From Whitmania pigra (lineage: Eukaryota; Annelida; Clitellata; Hirudinida; Haemopidae): a DNA stretch of 64,000 nucleotides. Under the pieces are notes generated by a model, which was not told where the DNA came from, made no database searches, and saw nothing but the letters and a program-made list of their open reading frames with translations. The translations under genes and the position numbers were made by a program. Below, piece by piece: positions 1 to 12,479 of the stretch. The stretch lies in assembly GCA_021613335.1 (NCBI GenBank), contig JAJTWR010000365.1:275001-339000 (forward strand). Direction: 5' to 3'. Positions within the stretch are counted from its first letter, which is position 1. Each line of letters opens with the position of its first letter.

Positions 1-454
1 CACATTGAGTGGGGGTTGAATTAAAAAAAGAATTTGCACGATGTTTTTTAATTTTTGTGTGCATCACGATGAATTTCCAAGATGTTCCAAAAACAATGGG
101 AATGGGATGTCTTTGAAAACAAATAAATTTTGACAAACTTAATTAGTAAATAATAGTTAGTGAAGGCCTGTTAATAGCAATCTATTACCTCATGTATTTG
201 TAATACTATTGCACTATTGTAATTTATTGGTAAACTATTTCCAAAACCAACTGCGACATTCAAGTAACCATGACTTGTGACTTGTGTGGTTGTAGCAGGA
301 ACGAATCACTTCTCAAATTATTGCTTTGTTGGTTTATGATCGTAGAATTTCGCGTCAAAATGCGCTTCAACAACTTCTTTTCTAAGAAGCTCATACAAGA
401 TATAATCTATAGCTTTTTTGCTACCATTTGAGAAACCAATCTTTTCTTTACAAA

Positions 455-800
455 AGTCTGTAACAGGCGACCGTTGATATCAACAAAGATATCTTTGCAA
501 TTGAGTCGGATCTTGCTAAGCAAACAAATTTGTAAAATTGATTACTCTTAGGACATGATATTTGTAATGATTATGCGACATGACATTCAAGAGCTCTTGA
601 AGAATTAAACTAAGCTAAACGTTGAGATATGAGTGATTTAAATTAAATGTTTAAATTCATACATTCAGCTTCATTCTTGACATGGTGTAATAATGATTTT
701 ATAGTAATAATGGATGTGATTTGGTGCATACGGTTGAGGATGAAGCGTTACAGTGGCTGGAGCACAAATATTTGCCGGAAATGAGCATCATCATCATGTT
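455..800 (+). repeat. Diverged direct repeat, copy 1
   Basis: This segment matches 2255-2605 over several blocks: one around 465-520 (ATATCAACAAAGA), one around 560-620, and one around 668-790 that starts AGCTTCATTCTTGAC in both copies. Both copies encode the same short peptide, here DINKDIFAIESDL, suggesting that the duplicated unit once contained an exon. Indels and stops elsewhere argue that it is no longer coding. Confidence 0.55.
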
Positions 801-2254
801 GTTCCATCAGTCTTGTTTTTGTGGCTTTAGATTCCTGTGTTCGATTGATAAATTCAAGGATTTTAATTTGGACGAAAGAGTGACTGATCTTTTTATAATT
901 TATAATAATTTATTCTTATAATTTCGAAATTGTTCAACAAAGATTTCCCTAGAAAATCCATACCAAGATAGGAATTTAAAGATTTATTTATTGAAAAGTA
1001 TTATAAAGTTTTCAAACTTCCATTCAATTTATATTATTCGGATAATTGAAACTGAACTGAAAACTACGGTGACATTGGAAATGTTGTTCACCAAGTGAAA
1101 TAAATAAAAGCGAATTAAAAAGTAAATTGAAGTAAATGACCGAAAGACTGAAAAGCTGCTAAAAGAGTTTTCTCAATGTCAGAGTTTCAATTGCGGTTTC
1201 TAAAAGTAAATGGTTCACCAGCATCGAGTTTTTCTAAATGTCGTGCCTTCCTCGAGCTATTTTAAATGTTGTTGTCAGATATTAAGGAAAGCCTATTGAC
1301 GTTTTTGAGCAGGTTTGGTAGCAATTTTCAGGACGTCTCAAAACAGATTCCCACTCAATTTGTCTATTAGTTTGAGTTTTGAATTCATTTAAATTTATAA
1401 TTTATAATATAATAACAATAATAATATTAATATAATAATAATAATATTAATATAATATTAATAAGATTAATAATAATTGTAATGTAATAATGTAATAATA
1501 TTATTTAATATATTATAATATTTTATATTTAATAATAATTATATAAATTAAATAATTATAAATTTTTATAATAATAATATTATAACTGTTATAATATAAT
1601 AACTGTATAATAAAAACTTGTAATAAAATTGTTCTAGGTACTAAATTTGTTGTAATTCCAACATTTAAAAAAAAGGATCAATAAGTTATGCAGTCTGAAA
1701 ATTCGCATCTTGTCGCGGAAAACAACACGCATAGCCACAAAAGCAACAACAAACAGTGTTCGAACAAGATCAGAGAAGAAGAAGGCAGTAAACACCAACA
1801 GTGTGCCAGATGACGTTTCATAAAATAACATCAAACTTGATAGGCTGACAGACGAGGAACAGCTATCAAGAAGTTCAATAAATCCTCAAAGAACAAAAGC
1901 ACAGCATGCTCTCAATAAAAAAAAGCAAGACAGTCATCAAAACCACGGAAATCCTCAAACTGTCCATGGAAAAACTTAAGAGACAAAGACGGACAAAGGA
2001 GCAATGCGAGGATGTTATCTGATCATTTTATTATGCAAAAACATTTAACAATGAGACAACAGCAGAAGGCACTTACAACATTTCGAGAACTAGAAACCAC
2101 TACATCTTCCCAAGCATAAATGCAATCATATTTAGCAGTCAAAGTCGACCCCTAAAAAATATTTCATCCTAGATAGATTTCAGAGTAATCTCGAAATATT
2201 AGTATATAAGTATTCTGAAAATATTAGTATATAAGTACTCTTTACAAACAAGTG

Positions 2255-2605
2255 TAAGATGCAGCAGCCGATATCAACAAAGAAATCCTAGCAATTGAAT
2301 CTGACATAATTAATGCTTCTTTTATCATTTCTGATGTGCAGAACCTAATGTCGTGACAGACTAGACATGTCATTCAGGGAATGCGGGAGATCCAATGGAG
2401 CACTGGAAGAACAAAACAAAACTAAGCGTCATCTTGAGTAATTTCCTAATTTAATTTAAATGATAAAATTAGCATAGCTTCATTCTTGACGTTATACAAT
2501 CTTGATTTATATCTCAAGATAATTATGGAAGTGCATAATGAAGAGATTTGAATTATTGGAGCTCATAAACTTTGCCTTTGGAAGCAGAATTGTTACTGAA
2601 TTGTT
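2255..2605 (+). repeat. Diverged direct repeat, copy 2
   Basis: Partner of the copy at 455-800. The peptide DINKEILAIESDI is conserved in the corresponding frame, and the AGCTTCATTCTTGAC block is shared. The copy lies about 450 bp upstream of the first INCENP-like exon. No clear splice sites or an intact reading frame were found. Confidence 0.5.
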
Positions 2606-3047
2606 ACATAAATTGTTGCGTTTATATATGTATTAATATTGAGCTAATATATGGTATTTCGATGTATTGCAAATTTTTGAAATATTATAAACATTTTAAA
2701 ATTATTTTTAGTTTCCAAAATTACATTTAACTCTTGATCTTTTCGCATTTATCTAAGCCATTGGAAATAATAGAAATATTAACGATTAATGATAGCAGTA
2801 AAAGGGTGATCACCATCGAGGTAAAAATTATTTGGCGCCATTATCAACAAGTGAGAATAAATCGGCCTTGCGTTGCTAAGGAGATAAGTTTTAAGTAACG
2901 TTTTTTTAATTTACTGATTAGTTTAAGTTTTATGTGGCTTGAAACTTGTGACTTCTTGTAATCGCGTTTGTTTTTGTTGCTGTCTTCTCGGTTAAAAGAA
3001 GAAAATGTGCTGTGTTTTGAGACTAACTTTTTGAATTTCAGAGAATC

Positions 3048-6000
3048 ATGGAGCCGACCAAGATCTTTGATCCAAGCGCTCTGAGATACGAACTAGATAG
3101 AGTCATGGAAACGTTGGCAGAGAATTTTGAACATAACATGAAGTGGATTGGCCATTTCATAGACGAGACTAGGAAAAGGTTTGTTAGAGCAAAAAACAAG
3201 AATAACTTGAATAGCTAAGTAAATGGTTGTTATATAGGGTTGTAATATTACAAATATTTTCTTTATGCTTGTTAACTACCTTAAAATATAAAGATTTCAT
3301 GATTGCAAGGCTAAACATCTAGCATTTTTTTTACCACTTTTTATACTCACAGCGTGGCAACTATTTGTGAAACATTATAGTTAACAAACAAAATTCAGTA
3401 AACATAAGTTAAACATCAATAGCTGCACCATGTTTAAACTTGAACAAACTCGGAAACATTACCGTTATTATTGAAAAATTTAAATTGCATCATATTTCAA
3501 TAAAGTCATGATGGATTTCATTATAGGGTCAAGAATAGTGGAGCAAAGGTCCCTGTTACTCCTAAAGACGGACCAAGGACAAGAAATTTTACAAAGAAGG
3601 AAGATAACAAAGAAGAAAGAGCCAATCCCTCCGACAAGTCATTAACGTTCTGAAATTGATTTGTAATAATCGCTGAAAAATAAAAAATGTTATTATTTAA
3701 ATATCGTAAAGCTGCATCATGTTTAAATTAATTCAACTAAATTTACATGTCATGTAAATAATTTTACGAACACATCTTAAAGGAACAAGAAAAATGGAAC
3801 AAAAATTACTCCGGAAGTCACTCCCAACGACAAACCAAAGGCAGGAAAGATGACAAAAATGGATGCTATCTCAGAATTGAAAGCCAATTCTTCCCAGAAG
3901 ACCAAGAAATCCAATCGCAAGAGCATATCAGTCAAAGTCACTCCACATTATCTCAATAAATCCACAACCTTAAAAGGGAAATCGGTCTCAAAGGCAATCA
4001 AAAACAGCAAAGCAAGAGCCGAGGAAAAGGTCGAGAAAACTGACCTAGTCGAATCACCTGTGGAAATAAAAGCAAGCACCAGAACTCGTGGAGGAAAAGT
4101 AAAAACGACGAAGGATGCCAATCAGGAAGTGAAAAAAACTGTAAGCAAACCCAAAAGGTTAGAAACGATATTATGAATTCGTACTTATTTTAGTAATTGC
4201 TAGAAAGTAAAGATGCCATTATTTAAAAAATACTACTGAATACACTCACTATTTTCACGAATACTGAACATGTCATTCAAAATATTAATAGTTCGGTATT
4301 ATTTGTTGAACAGTAAGCTTTAATCCGATTCATTAAATTTAAAGTTTTTTCATTTATCAAAATAAAATAATAAGCATCACAATAATGTTTTTTTTAGGGG
4401 CAGACCAGCTAAGACAAAAAATGTGGAAAAAATTGAAAGCAAGCCTACAAACCTTAAGAGGAAACCAAAACTTACCCCAGCTGATGAAAAAGTGAAGAGC
4501 AAACTGGAATCCATGTTAGACAATCAAATGTGTTATAATTATTGCTGAAATGAAAAAATGGATTTTTTTTTTAATTATTAAATTATATCATTAATTAAAT
4601 TTAAAATAAACACTAAAATCTTAAAGGCAAAAAAGCAAGAAAAGTAGAACAAAAGTTACTCCGGAAGTCACTCCAAATGATAAATTAAAGACACAAAAGT
4701 TGACAAAAAAAGATGCTATTTCAGAAAAGAAAGCCAATACTTCCCAGAAGACCAAGAGATCCAATCGCAAGAGTATATCAGTCAAAGCCACTCCACATTA
4801 TCTCAATAAATCCACAACCTTAAAAAGAAAATCGGTCTCAAAGGCAATCAAAACCAGCAAAGCAAAAGCCAAGAAAACTGACCTAGTTGAATCCTCTTTG
4901 GAAATAAAAGCACGCACCAGAACACGTGGAGGAAAAGTAAAAACGACGAATGAGGCCAATCCGGAAGTGAAGAAAACTTTAAGCAAACCCAAAAGGTTAG
5001 AAACGATATTTTGAATTTGCACATATTGTAGTAATAGCTAGAAAAAAAATATGCCATTATTTAAAAAATACTACTGAATACACTCACTATTTTTACGAAT
5101 ACTGAACATGTCATTCAAAATATTAATAGTTTGATATTATTTGGTGAACAGTAAGTCTTAATGCAATTCATTAAATTTAAAATTTTATTTCTTTTCTTTT
5201 TTATTTTATTTTTGTTCAAAATGAAGTGATAAGCACAACAGTTATTATTTTTTCTTCTTTAGGGGCAGACCAGCTAAACCCAAAGTTGAAAAAATTGAAA
5301 GCAATCCTACAGCGCTTAAAAGGAAGCTAAAACTAACCACAGCTGATGAAAAAGTGAAGGGCAGCCTGGAATCCATGTTAGACATTCAACTTTGTTATAA
5401 TCATTGCTCAAATGAAAAGAATTGTTAAGCTACATCATTATTTAAATTTAAATAATTTAATTTAAATTATATAAATCCACTAACTAATCGTAAAGGGGCA
5501 AGAAAAGTGGAACCAAAGTTACTCCGGAAGTCACTCCAAATGACAAACCAAAGGCAGGAAAGATGACAAAAAAGGATGCTATCTCAGAAAAGACAGCCAA
5601 TTCCTCTCAGAAAAACAAGAAATCCAATCGCAAGAGTATCACAGTCAAAGTTACTCCATATTACCTCAATAAATCCATAGCCTTAAAAAGAAAATCAGTC
5701 ACAAAAGCAATCAAAAACAGCAAAACAGAAGCCAAGGAAGACGTCGAGAAAACTGACCTAGTTGAATCCTCTGTGGAAATAAAAGCACGCACCACAAAAC
5801 GTGGAGTAAAAGTAATTGCAAAGGATGCCAATCAGGAAATGGAGACAAATTTAGGCAAACCCAAAAGGTGAGAAACGATGTTTGGAATTTGTAAGTGTTG
5901 TAATAATTGCTAAAGAGAAAGGATGATATTATTTTAAAAATATTATTGAGCATTCATTATTTTCATATATTTATAATATATATAATATATATATATATAT

Positions 6001-9000
6001 AATATTTATTAATCATATAGCTAAAATTTCTATTTGAAATTTAAGTTGAAATTCTGAACAGTTTCTAATTTATTGAATAAAGACGTTTTTTTATCAACAT
6101 GAAGTGATAAGCATCGCCATAATTTTTTTCTTCAGGGGCAGACCAGCTAAATCAAAAGTGGAGAATAATGAAAGCGAGCCTCTAGTTCCTAAAAAGAAAT
6201 CCAAACTACCCCAAATAGATGACAAATTGAAAGACTACCTGGAATCCCTGCTAAACAACCAGCTGAAGTTACCAACTCCAACTAAACCAGACTCGAAAAA
6301 TGTTGGCAGACCGGCCAAGGAAAAACAAAATAAATCCACCCCAAAGATATCTGATACACCAGTTGACGAAGAGGAGAAGTCAGCAAAAATTTCAATTCTC
6401 AAACCAATTGAGGTATATGGAAGCAATGTGGAAACCGGACAGGAAATTGTTGACAAGATAAATGTGACAGTAGAAGTATCATCAGTTGTTGAAAGTAACT
6501 CTCAGACAGTTAAGGTGAGCTATTTCTTAAATTTATTTTTAAAAAAACTAAACAAAAATTAAATATTATGATCATAGTTGATGTGGCTAACTTATTAAGA
6601 TGTTGCGTAGCACAGATACCAAAAACTATCAAACATTACATTCATTCTGTTGATATTGGGCACCCAATTTTTCGCTCAATGAAGGGAGAATTTCTAAAAT
6701 TGTCGCTTGAGACTTAAACTAAGGCCTAATTTAATGTTGTTAAAACTTCTCATGAAATGTTATTTATGTTTTAGCCCCATTCATTTTAGTTCTAAAATCA
6801 CAAATATTCTTTTCAGGTCCTACAACCATCACCAGAGATGGCGTCTGACAATCTTGAGAGAAATTCTGAATCTAGCGTGCAATTGGAGGACATTGTAAAG
6901 GGAGTATCCCGTGAAACTAGTGAAAAAGCTATAAATGTCTTTAAAAATTTGAACTTAACTGAGGAATGTTTGTCAAAGGAAACTTTACCTGAAATAAATT
7001 CAAGTACTTCTGTTAGAAATGATACATCACTCGACAATTTGGAAGAACTGGGTCTGACAAGAATTTCCATGGGAGCACCTCTGGACAGGTTAGACTTATC
7101 TAACATAGTCAGGTCCAACACAGTCCTAGAAAAGACTCCTGGTGTTACCCTTGATTCAACCAGTAAGGCCACTGATATTAAAGAGAATGTCACCATGCGT
7201 GTCGATGAAATGTTGCCAAAAAACATTTCAGTTGATAATGAGCTTGAAAACACCGTCGATGACTTGAATCATACTGAGAATTTATCTGGCTCAAGCTTTA
7301 GTTTTGCCGAAAATGCTAGGCCACTCCAATTGAGTGTGACAGCAATTTCCATGAAGGCATCTCTTACTCAGACACCGATGGACAGGTCAAACATATCTAG
7401 TGTATCCAGGACTAGCCTGCCATTCATAGAAAAGACAGCCAATCCTGAAGTTATTTTTGATTCAATCAACAATGCCAGTAACATTAAAGAGAATATCATC
7501 ATCCATGCTGCCAATGTTGAGCAAGTACTGCTGAATAATATTTCGATTGATAATGAGCTTGAAAACACCGTCGATGATTTGAATCATACTGAGAATTTAT
7601 CTAGCTCAAACTTTAGTTCTGCCGAAAATGCTAGGCCACTCCAATTGAGTGTGACAGCAGCTTCCATGAAGGCATCTCTTACTCCGACACCGATGGACAG
7701 GGCAGACATATCTAGTGTATCCAGGACTAGCCTGCCATTCATAGAAAAGACAGCCAATCCTGAAGTTATTTTTGATTCAATCAACAATGCCAGTAACATT
7801 AAAGAGAATATCATCATCCATGCTGCCAATGTTGAGCAAGTACTGCCGAATAACATTTCGATTGATAATGAGCTTGAAAACACCGTCGATGATTTGAATC
7901 ATACTGAGAATTTATCTAGCTCAAACTTTAGTTCTGCCAAAAATGCTAGGCCACTCCAATTGAGTGTGACAGCAGTTTCCATGAAGGCATCTCTTACTCA
8001 GACACCGATGGACAGGTCAGACATATCTAGTGTATCCAGGACTAGCCTGCCATTCATAGAAAAGACAGCCAATCCTGAAGTTATTTTTGATTCAATCAAC
8101 GATGCCACTAACATTAAAGAGAATATCATCATCCATGCTGCCAATGTTGAGCAAGTACTGCCGAATAACATTTCGATTGATAATGAGCTTGAAAACACCG
8201 TCGATGATTTGAATCATACTGAGAATTTATCTAGCTCAAACTTTAGTTCTGCCGAAAATGCTAGGCCACTCCAATTGAGTGTGACAGCAGCTTCCATGAA
8301 GGCATCTCTTACTCCGACACCGATGGACAGGGCAGACATATCTAGTGTATCCAGGACTAGCCTGCCATTCATAGAAAAGACAGCCAATCCTGAAGTTTTT
8401 GATTCAATCAACAATGCCAGTAACATTAAAGAGAATATCATCATCCATGCTGCCAATGTTGAGCAAGTACTGCCGAATAACATTTCGATTGATAATGAGC
8501 TTGAAAACACCGTCGATGATTTGAATCATACTGAGAATTTATCTAGCTCAAACTTTAGTTCTGCCAAAAATGCTAGGCCACTCCAATTGAGTGTGACAGC
8601 AGTTTCCATGAAGGCATCTCTTACTCAGACACCGATGGACAGGTCAGACATATCTAGTGTATCCAGGACTAGCCTGCCATTCATAGAAAAGACAGCCAAT
8701 CCTGAAGTTATTTTTGATTCAATCAACGATGCCACTAACATTAAAGAGAATATCATCATCCATGCTGCCAATGTTGAGCAAGTACTGCCGAATAACATTT
8801 CGATTGATAATGAGCTTGAAAACACCGTCGATGATTTGAATCATACTGAGAATTTATCTAGCTCAAACTTTAGTTCTGCCGAAAATGCTAGGCCACTCCA
8901 ATTGAGTGTGACAGCAGCTTCCATGAAGGCATCTCTTACTCCGACACCGATGGACAGGGCAGACATATCTAGTGTATCCAGGACTAGCCTGCCATTCATA

Positions 9001-11719
9001 GAAAAGACAGCCAATCCTGAAGTTATTTTTGATTCAATCAACAATGCCACTAACATTAAAGAGAATATCATCATCCATGCTGCCAATGTTGAGCAAGTAC
9101 TGCCGAATAACATTTCGATTGATAATGAGCTTGAAAACACCGTCGATGATTTGAATCATACTGAGAATTTATCTAGCTCAAACTTTAGTTCTGCCAAAAA
9201 TGCTAGGCCACTCCAATTGAGTGTGACAGCAGTTTCCATGAAGGCATCTCTTACTCCGACACCGATGGACAGGGCAGACATATCTAGTGTATCCAGGACT
9301 AGCCTGCCATTCATAGAAAAGACAGCCAATCCTGAAGTTATTTTTGATTCAATCAACAATGCCAGTAACATTAAAGAGAATATCATCATCCATGCTGCCA
9401 ATGTTGAGCAAGTACTGCCGAATAACATTTCGATTGATAATGAGCTTGAAAACACCGTCGATGATTTGAATCATACTGAGAATTTATCTAGCTCAAACGT
9501 TAGTTCTGCCAAAAATGCTAGGCCACTCCAATTGAGTGTGACAGCAGTTTCCATGAAGGCATCTCTTACTCCGACACCGATGGACAGGGCAGACATATCT
9601 AGTGTATCCAGGACTAGCCTGCCATTCATAGAAAAGACAGCCAATCCTGAAGTTATTTTTGATTCAATCAACAATGCCAGTAACATTAAAGAGAATATCA
9701 TCATCCATGCTGCCAATGTTGAGCAAGTACTGCCGAATAACATTTCGATTGATAATGAGCTTGAAAACACCGTCGATGATTTGAATCATACTGAGAATTT
9801 ATCTAGCTCAAACGTTAGTTCTGCCAAAAATGCTAGGCCACTCCAATTGAGTGTGACAGCAGTTTCCATGAAGGCATCTCTTACTCAGACACCGATGGAC
9901 AGGTCAGACATATCTAGTGTATCCAGGACTAGCCTGCCATTCATAGAAAAGACAGCCAATCCTGAAGTTATTTTTGATTCAATCAACGATGCTACTAACA
10001 TTAAAGAGATTATCATCATCCATGCTGCCAATGTTGAGCAAGTACTGCCGAATAACATTACGATTGATAATGAGATTGAAAACACCGTCGATGATTTGAA
10101 TCATACTGAGAATTTATCTAGCTCAAACTTTAGTTCTGCCGAAAATGCTAGGCTACTCCAATTGAGTGTGACAGCAGTTTCCATGAAGGCATCTCTTACT
10201 CAGACACCGATGGACAGGTCAGACATATCTAGTGTATCCAGGACTAACCTGCCATTCATAGAAAAGACAGCCAATCCTGAAGTTATTTTTGATTCAATCA
10301 ACGATGCCACTAACATTAAAGAGAATATCATCATCCATGCTGCCAATGTTGAGCAAGTACTGCCGAATAACATTACGATTGATAATGAGCTTGAAAACAC
10401 CGTCGATGATTTGAATCATACTGAGACTTTACGTGGTATAGGCTCAAGTACGCCTTCCAGAAATGCTAATCTACTGCAAATATTGGAGGAATTGGATCTG
10501 ACAAGGATTTCCATGGGGGCACTTCTTGAACCAATTCTTGACAGGTCGAACATATCTGAAATGCCATTACCAAACTGGCCACTCAAGGAGGAATCAGCTA
10601 ATCCTGATTTAACTATTGTCACTAATGGTTCTTATAATACCGATGATGAATCGATTCACACAGATATCGTGCCAACCAAATCTCCTCAACGCAGTAAGGT
10701 TCTCACTGCTGGTAGTGGACCTGAAAGTGTAGTTAACATCGGCGATGAGTTGAGGAAACTCTGCAATGCCGTTTCAAGAAATTCTGCTGCAGAAGCTCAA
10801 ATGAACGACAGCAACGGTCATGAACTTGGTTCCGAGTATACTCGAGATTGTGATTCCACTGGAGAAATTAGGTAAGTGCTTTTAGAATCGATATTGTTTA
10901 CAAATTTTTTCTTACAATTAAAATAATATAAAATACTTCGGACAGCATAGATAAGCACTCAACCCAAGCAAAATGTCATTTTCAGATCACCATTCTCTTA
11001 GTAGTGTTGGCGTAACCATAAAATTAATTCTTAGCGCACCTAGATTTTTTATCTTTTAAACAACCTTAATAAACATCCCTAAATCGGTCTTTAATCGTTA
11101 AGTAATTGTTGCATATTATTTGCGTTGCACATTCACATTTTTATGTACATTAATTTCATTATGATTCAATGTTTGTAAATATAAATTGAATGCTATTCAA
11201 TTATATTACGTAAGTGGGAAGAGTTTAAACTTATCATTCCCGCGTGCGACAGAAAATCAATCAATTAGTTATGCAATTTTATTAAAATGGTTGACCCCAA
11301 AATTAACTTTAGCACTTTCATCAAAACCTGATGGAGCATTTGAATAATTGATTAAGTATTCATATGAGATTGAACAACAAAACGTATTTGTTGTTGCATT
11401 AAAAATTTGTTTAGCATTATTGACTTTTAGCTTTGGTATTTTTCCTTCTGAAAAGCAAATCATAATATTAATTAGCAACATAATTCATAAATAATGTTAC
11501 TAATAACGTAAATAACGTTACTAACGTTACCAATTTAATTCCGTATACTCTTGCTTGATTCATGACCGTTGACAATTTTCTCATTGCAGTGGTACCAATG
11601 AAATAACACTCTGCATACGCAAAAAAGACCCTCCATTGCTTCCCTCCATTGGAAATTATTTCAGCAACACGGAATCAAAATCCAATCATGTCAACTCAAA
11701 AATTACTCGCGACTACTGA
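3048..11719 (+). CDS. INCENP-like paralogue with expanded 105-aa repeats and no intact IN-box
   Basis: Model: join(3048..3178, 3783..4157, 4398..4529, 4627..4995, 5496..5867, 6136..6514, 6817..10871, 11590..11719), about 1980 aa; all junctions are GT-AG and in phase. Exon 1 matches exon 1 of the INCENP gene at 16899 (start MEPTKIF against MKPIKLF, shared NMKWI/NMQWI core), the N-terminal region that in INCENP binds Survivin/Borealin and targets centromeres. The next exons carry AT-hook cores (RGRPAK) and a repeated TPHYLNKS motif. The 4-kb exon holds ten near-identical 105-aa repeats. The last exon aligns with the start of the IN-box exon of the neighbour (EITLCIRKKDPPLLPS against EMTPVRKNKRFLPS) but then diverges and stops. 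The Aurora B-binding part is therefore missing. The acceptor TTTCAG ends 6 bases before the ATG. Expression is not shown; the long open frame in the repeats argues for recent selection or recent amplification. Confidence 0.75.
3527..3653 (+). pseudogene. Dead first 'a' exon of the INCENP paralogue
   Basis: After the acceptor TTATAG the sequence continues in frame from exon 1 and reads VPVTPKDGPRTR. This aligns with VPVTPKGRPKTR at the same place in the INCENP gene (17257 on). It then runs into TGA at 3651 with no usable phase-2 donor. The AT-hook core GRP has become DGP. Because exon 1 and the exon at 3783 share phase 2, skipping this exon keeps the frame, so it is probably a retired exon. 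Confidence 0.6.
3783..6514 (+). repeat. Triplicated exon pair (AT-hook / TPHYLNKS units)
   Basis: An exon pair a-b occurs three times: a1 3783-4157 with b1 4398-4529, a2 4627-4995 with b2 5263-5389, a3 5496-5867 with b3 6136-6514. Each 'a' exon carries VTPHYLNKS or a variant and ends in KPKR; each 'b' exon starts by completing RGRPAK, an AT-hook core. Introns between the copies are also similar. The INCENP gene has a single a-b pair (17257-17670, 17789-18104). All units begin and end in phase 2 except b3, which ends in phase 0, so copies can be added or skipped without a frameshift. Confidence 0.8.
5263..5389 (+). pseudogene. Copy b2 of the AT-hook exon, donor site lost
   Basis: The acceptor and RGRPAKPK start are intact, and the exon is homologous to b1. 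Where b1 uses the donor CAAAT|GTGTTA, this copy reads CAACTTTGTTA, so the GT at the needed phase is gone and the frame runs to a stop further on. It is most simply skipped, because its neighbours a2 and a3 splice together in the same phase. Confidence 0.5.
7357..10433 (+). repeat. 315-bp (105-aa) coding tandem repeat, ten homogenised copies
   Basis: Ten units of 315 bp (one is 312 bp through loss of one Ile codon near 8397) lie inside the large exon of the INCENP paralogue. Each has motifs PMDR(S/A)DISS, IIIHAANVEQVL and NTVDDLNHTE. Two linked subtypes exist: TQTPMDRS followed by AENARP, and TPTPMDRA followed by AKNARP. They run Q,P,Q,P,Q,P,P,P,Q,Q along the array. Degenerate half-units flank it (about 7024-7356 and 10434-10640) and carry LTRISMG, also present once in the INCENP gene at 18449-19215. 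Near-identity at silent sites implies recent amplification or gene conversion. Confidence 0.9.
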
Positions 11720-11917
11720 TTATTACATGTAAGTTTAAAGTTTTACATATACCAAAATTTAAGTTTATGACTTATTTCCATCAAGTAAATTAACCTATTT
11801 AGTTTTTTGAGAAATTATAAGTTATACCATGCTGAAATATCAAAATGCTAAAAAAAAGTATTAACTATTTATTAATCGTTTAAGAACTATCCATATAAAA
11901 ACTAAAAAGAAGAGCAG

Positions 11918-12073
11918 GTAAAAGACATTATGACCCAGAGCAAGCTTCAAACTATCCACAGAAATCTGAATTTTGAAAATATTTTTTCCTTGTTAAATAT
12001 AAAAATGGTGGGGTCAAGTTTTGGGAATCCTTTTCCACCAAAGAAGTACACGATCTATACGCTTATAATCTAA
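11918..12073 (+). pseudogene. Remnant of the terminal IN-box exon of the INCENP paralogue
   Basis: After an acceptor-like AAGAAGAGCAG, one open frame aligns with the last exon of the intact INCENP gene: HRNLNFENIFS against HENLNLKEIFS, then SSFGNPFPPKKY against SSACWDHPPPKKP. The TSS phosphosite has become GSS and the Trp after it is gone. The upstream exon ends in a stop at 11719, so the remnant is not reachable by the obvious splicing. It shows that the paralogue descends from a full INCENP. Confidence 0.65.
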
Positions 12074-12479
12074 TAATAGCTGTTTCGAATAAGTAATTAT
12101 TGATAATTATTTATTTATTAATAAAATCTTCCTTAAGCCTTTTTCCAAACAACAACTTTTGGCGTTTTTTATTTTCTTTTGAGATGTTCGTGACTCCCGA
12201 ACCAATAAGGGCCGTCCTTATATAAGTAACTATAAGTACGTCACGCTCGAGGGGGAGGAGTCTAAAAAGTTTGACAGAGGGGAGAGGGGTTAACCTATGT
12301 GTGAAGTCACACAAATTAGAAAATTTAAAAATAAAAATAAATAATTATTAAAAATGTTATATTTGCAAAATTATAAATTTTTAAGATGCTGATTCTCTAT
12401 AATCTTTGGGAATGAAGCTCTGAAAAATTACGATTAGCTTTGTTTCAGTCAGATCGTTTATCGCTCAGTATTTCTAACA
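12074..12479. other. Spacer between the INCENP paralogue and a mobile-element relic
   Basis: No gene is seen. An AATAAA at about 12119 could serve as poly(A) signal for the preceding gene. The 12240-12290 stretch is locally G-rich. Confidence 0.4.

Larger units (their letters stand above)
1..3047. other. Gene-poor AT-rich flank with decayed coding-like segments
   Basis: No intact gene is supported here. Most of the stretch is AT-rich, and 1400-1620 is almost pure A/T. Two regions, about 455-800 and 2255-2605, are diverged copies of one another and are listed separately. Between them, 1640-2160 has several short open segments rich in Lys, Arg and Gln on the plus strand, interrupted by stops, which look like relics of a basic or coiled-coil protein. 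I cannot name the family. Confidence 0.5.

Noticed and set aside
721..921. A 66-aa open frame as a gene
   Set aside because: It has no recognisable domain or splice signals and lies in a duplicated, decayed segment.
7357..10433. Direct repeats as a CRISPR or satellite array
   Set aside because: Units are 315 bp, contiguous without spacers, in frame, and flanked by splice sites in an animal gene.
7368..10622. Series of 66-99 aa minus-strand open frames across the 105-aa repeats
   Set aside because: They are the antisense of the plus-strand repeats, recur with the 315-bp period, and lack splice context or any known motif.
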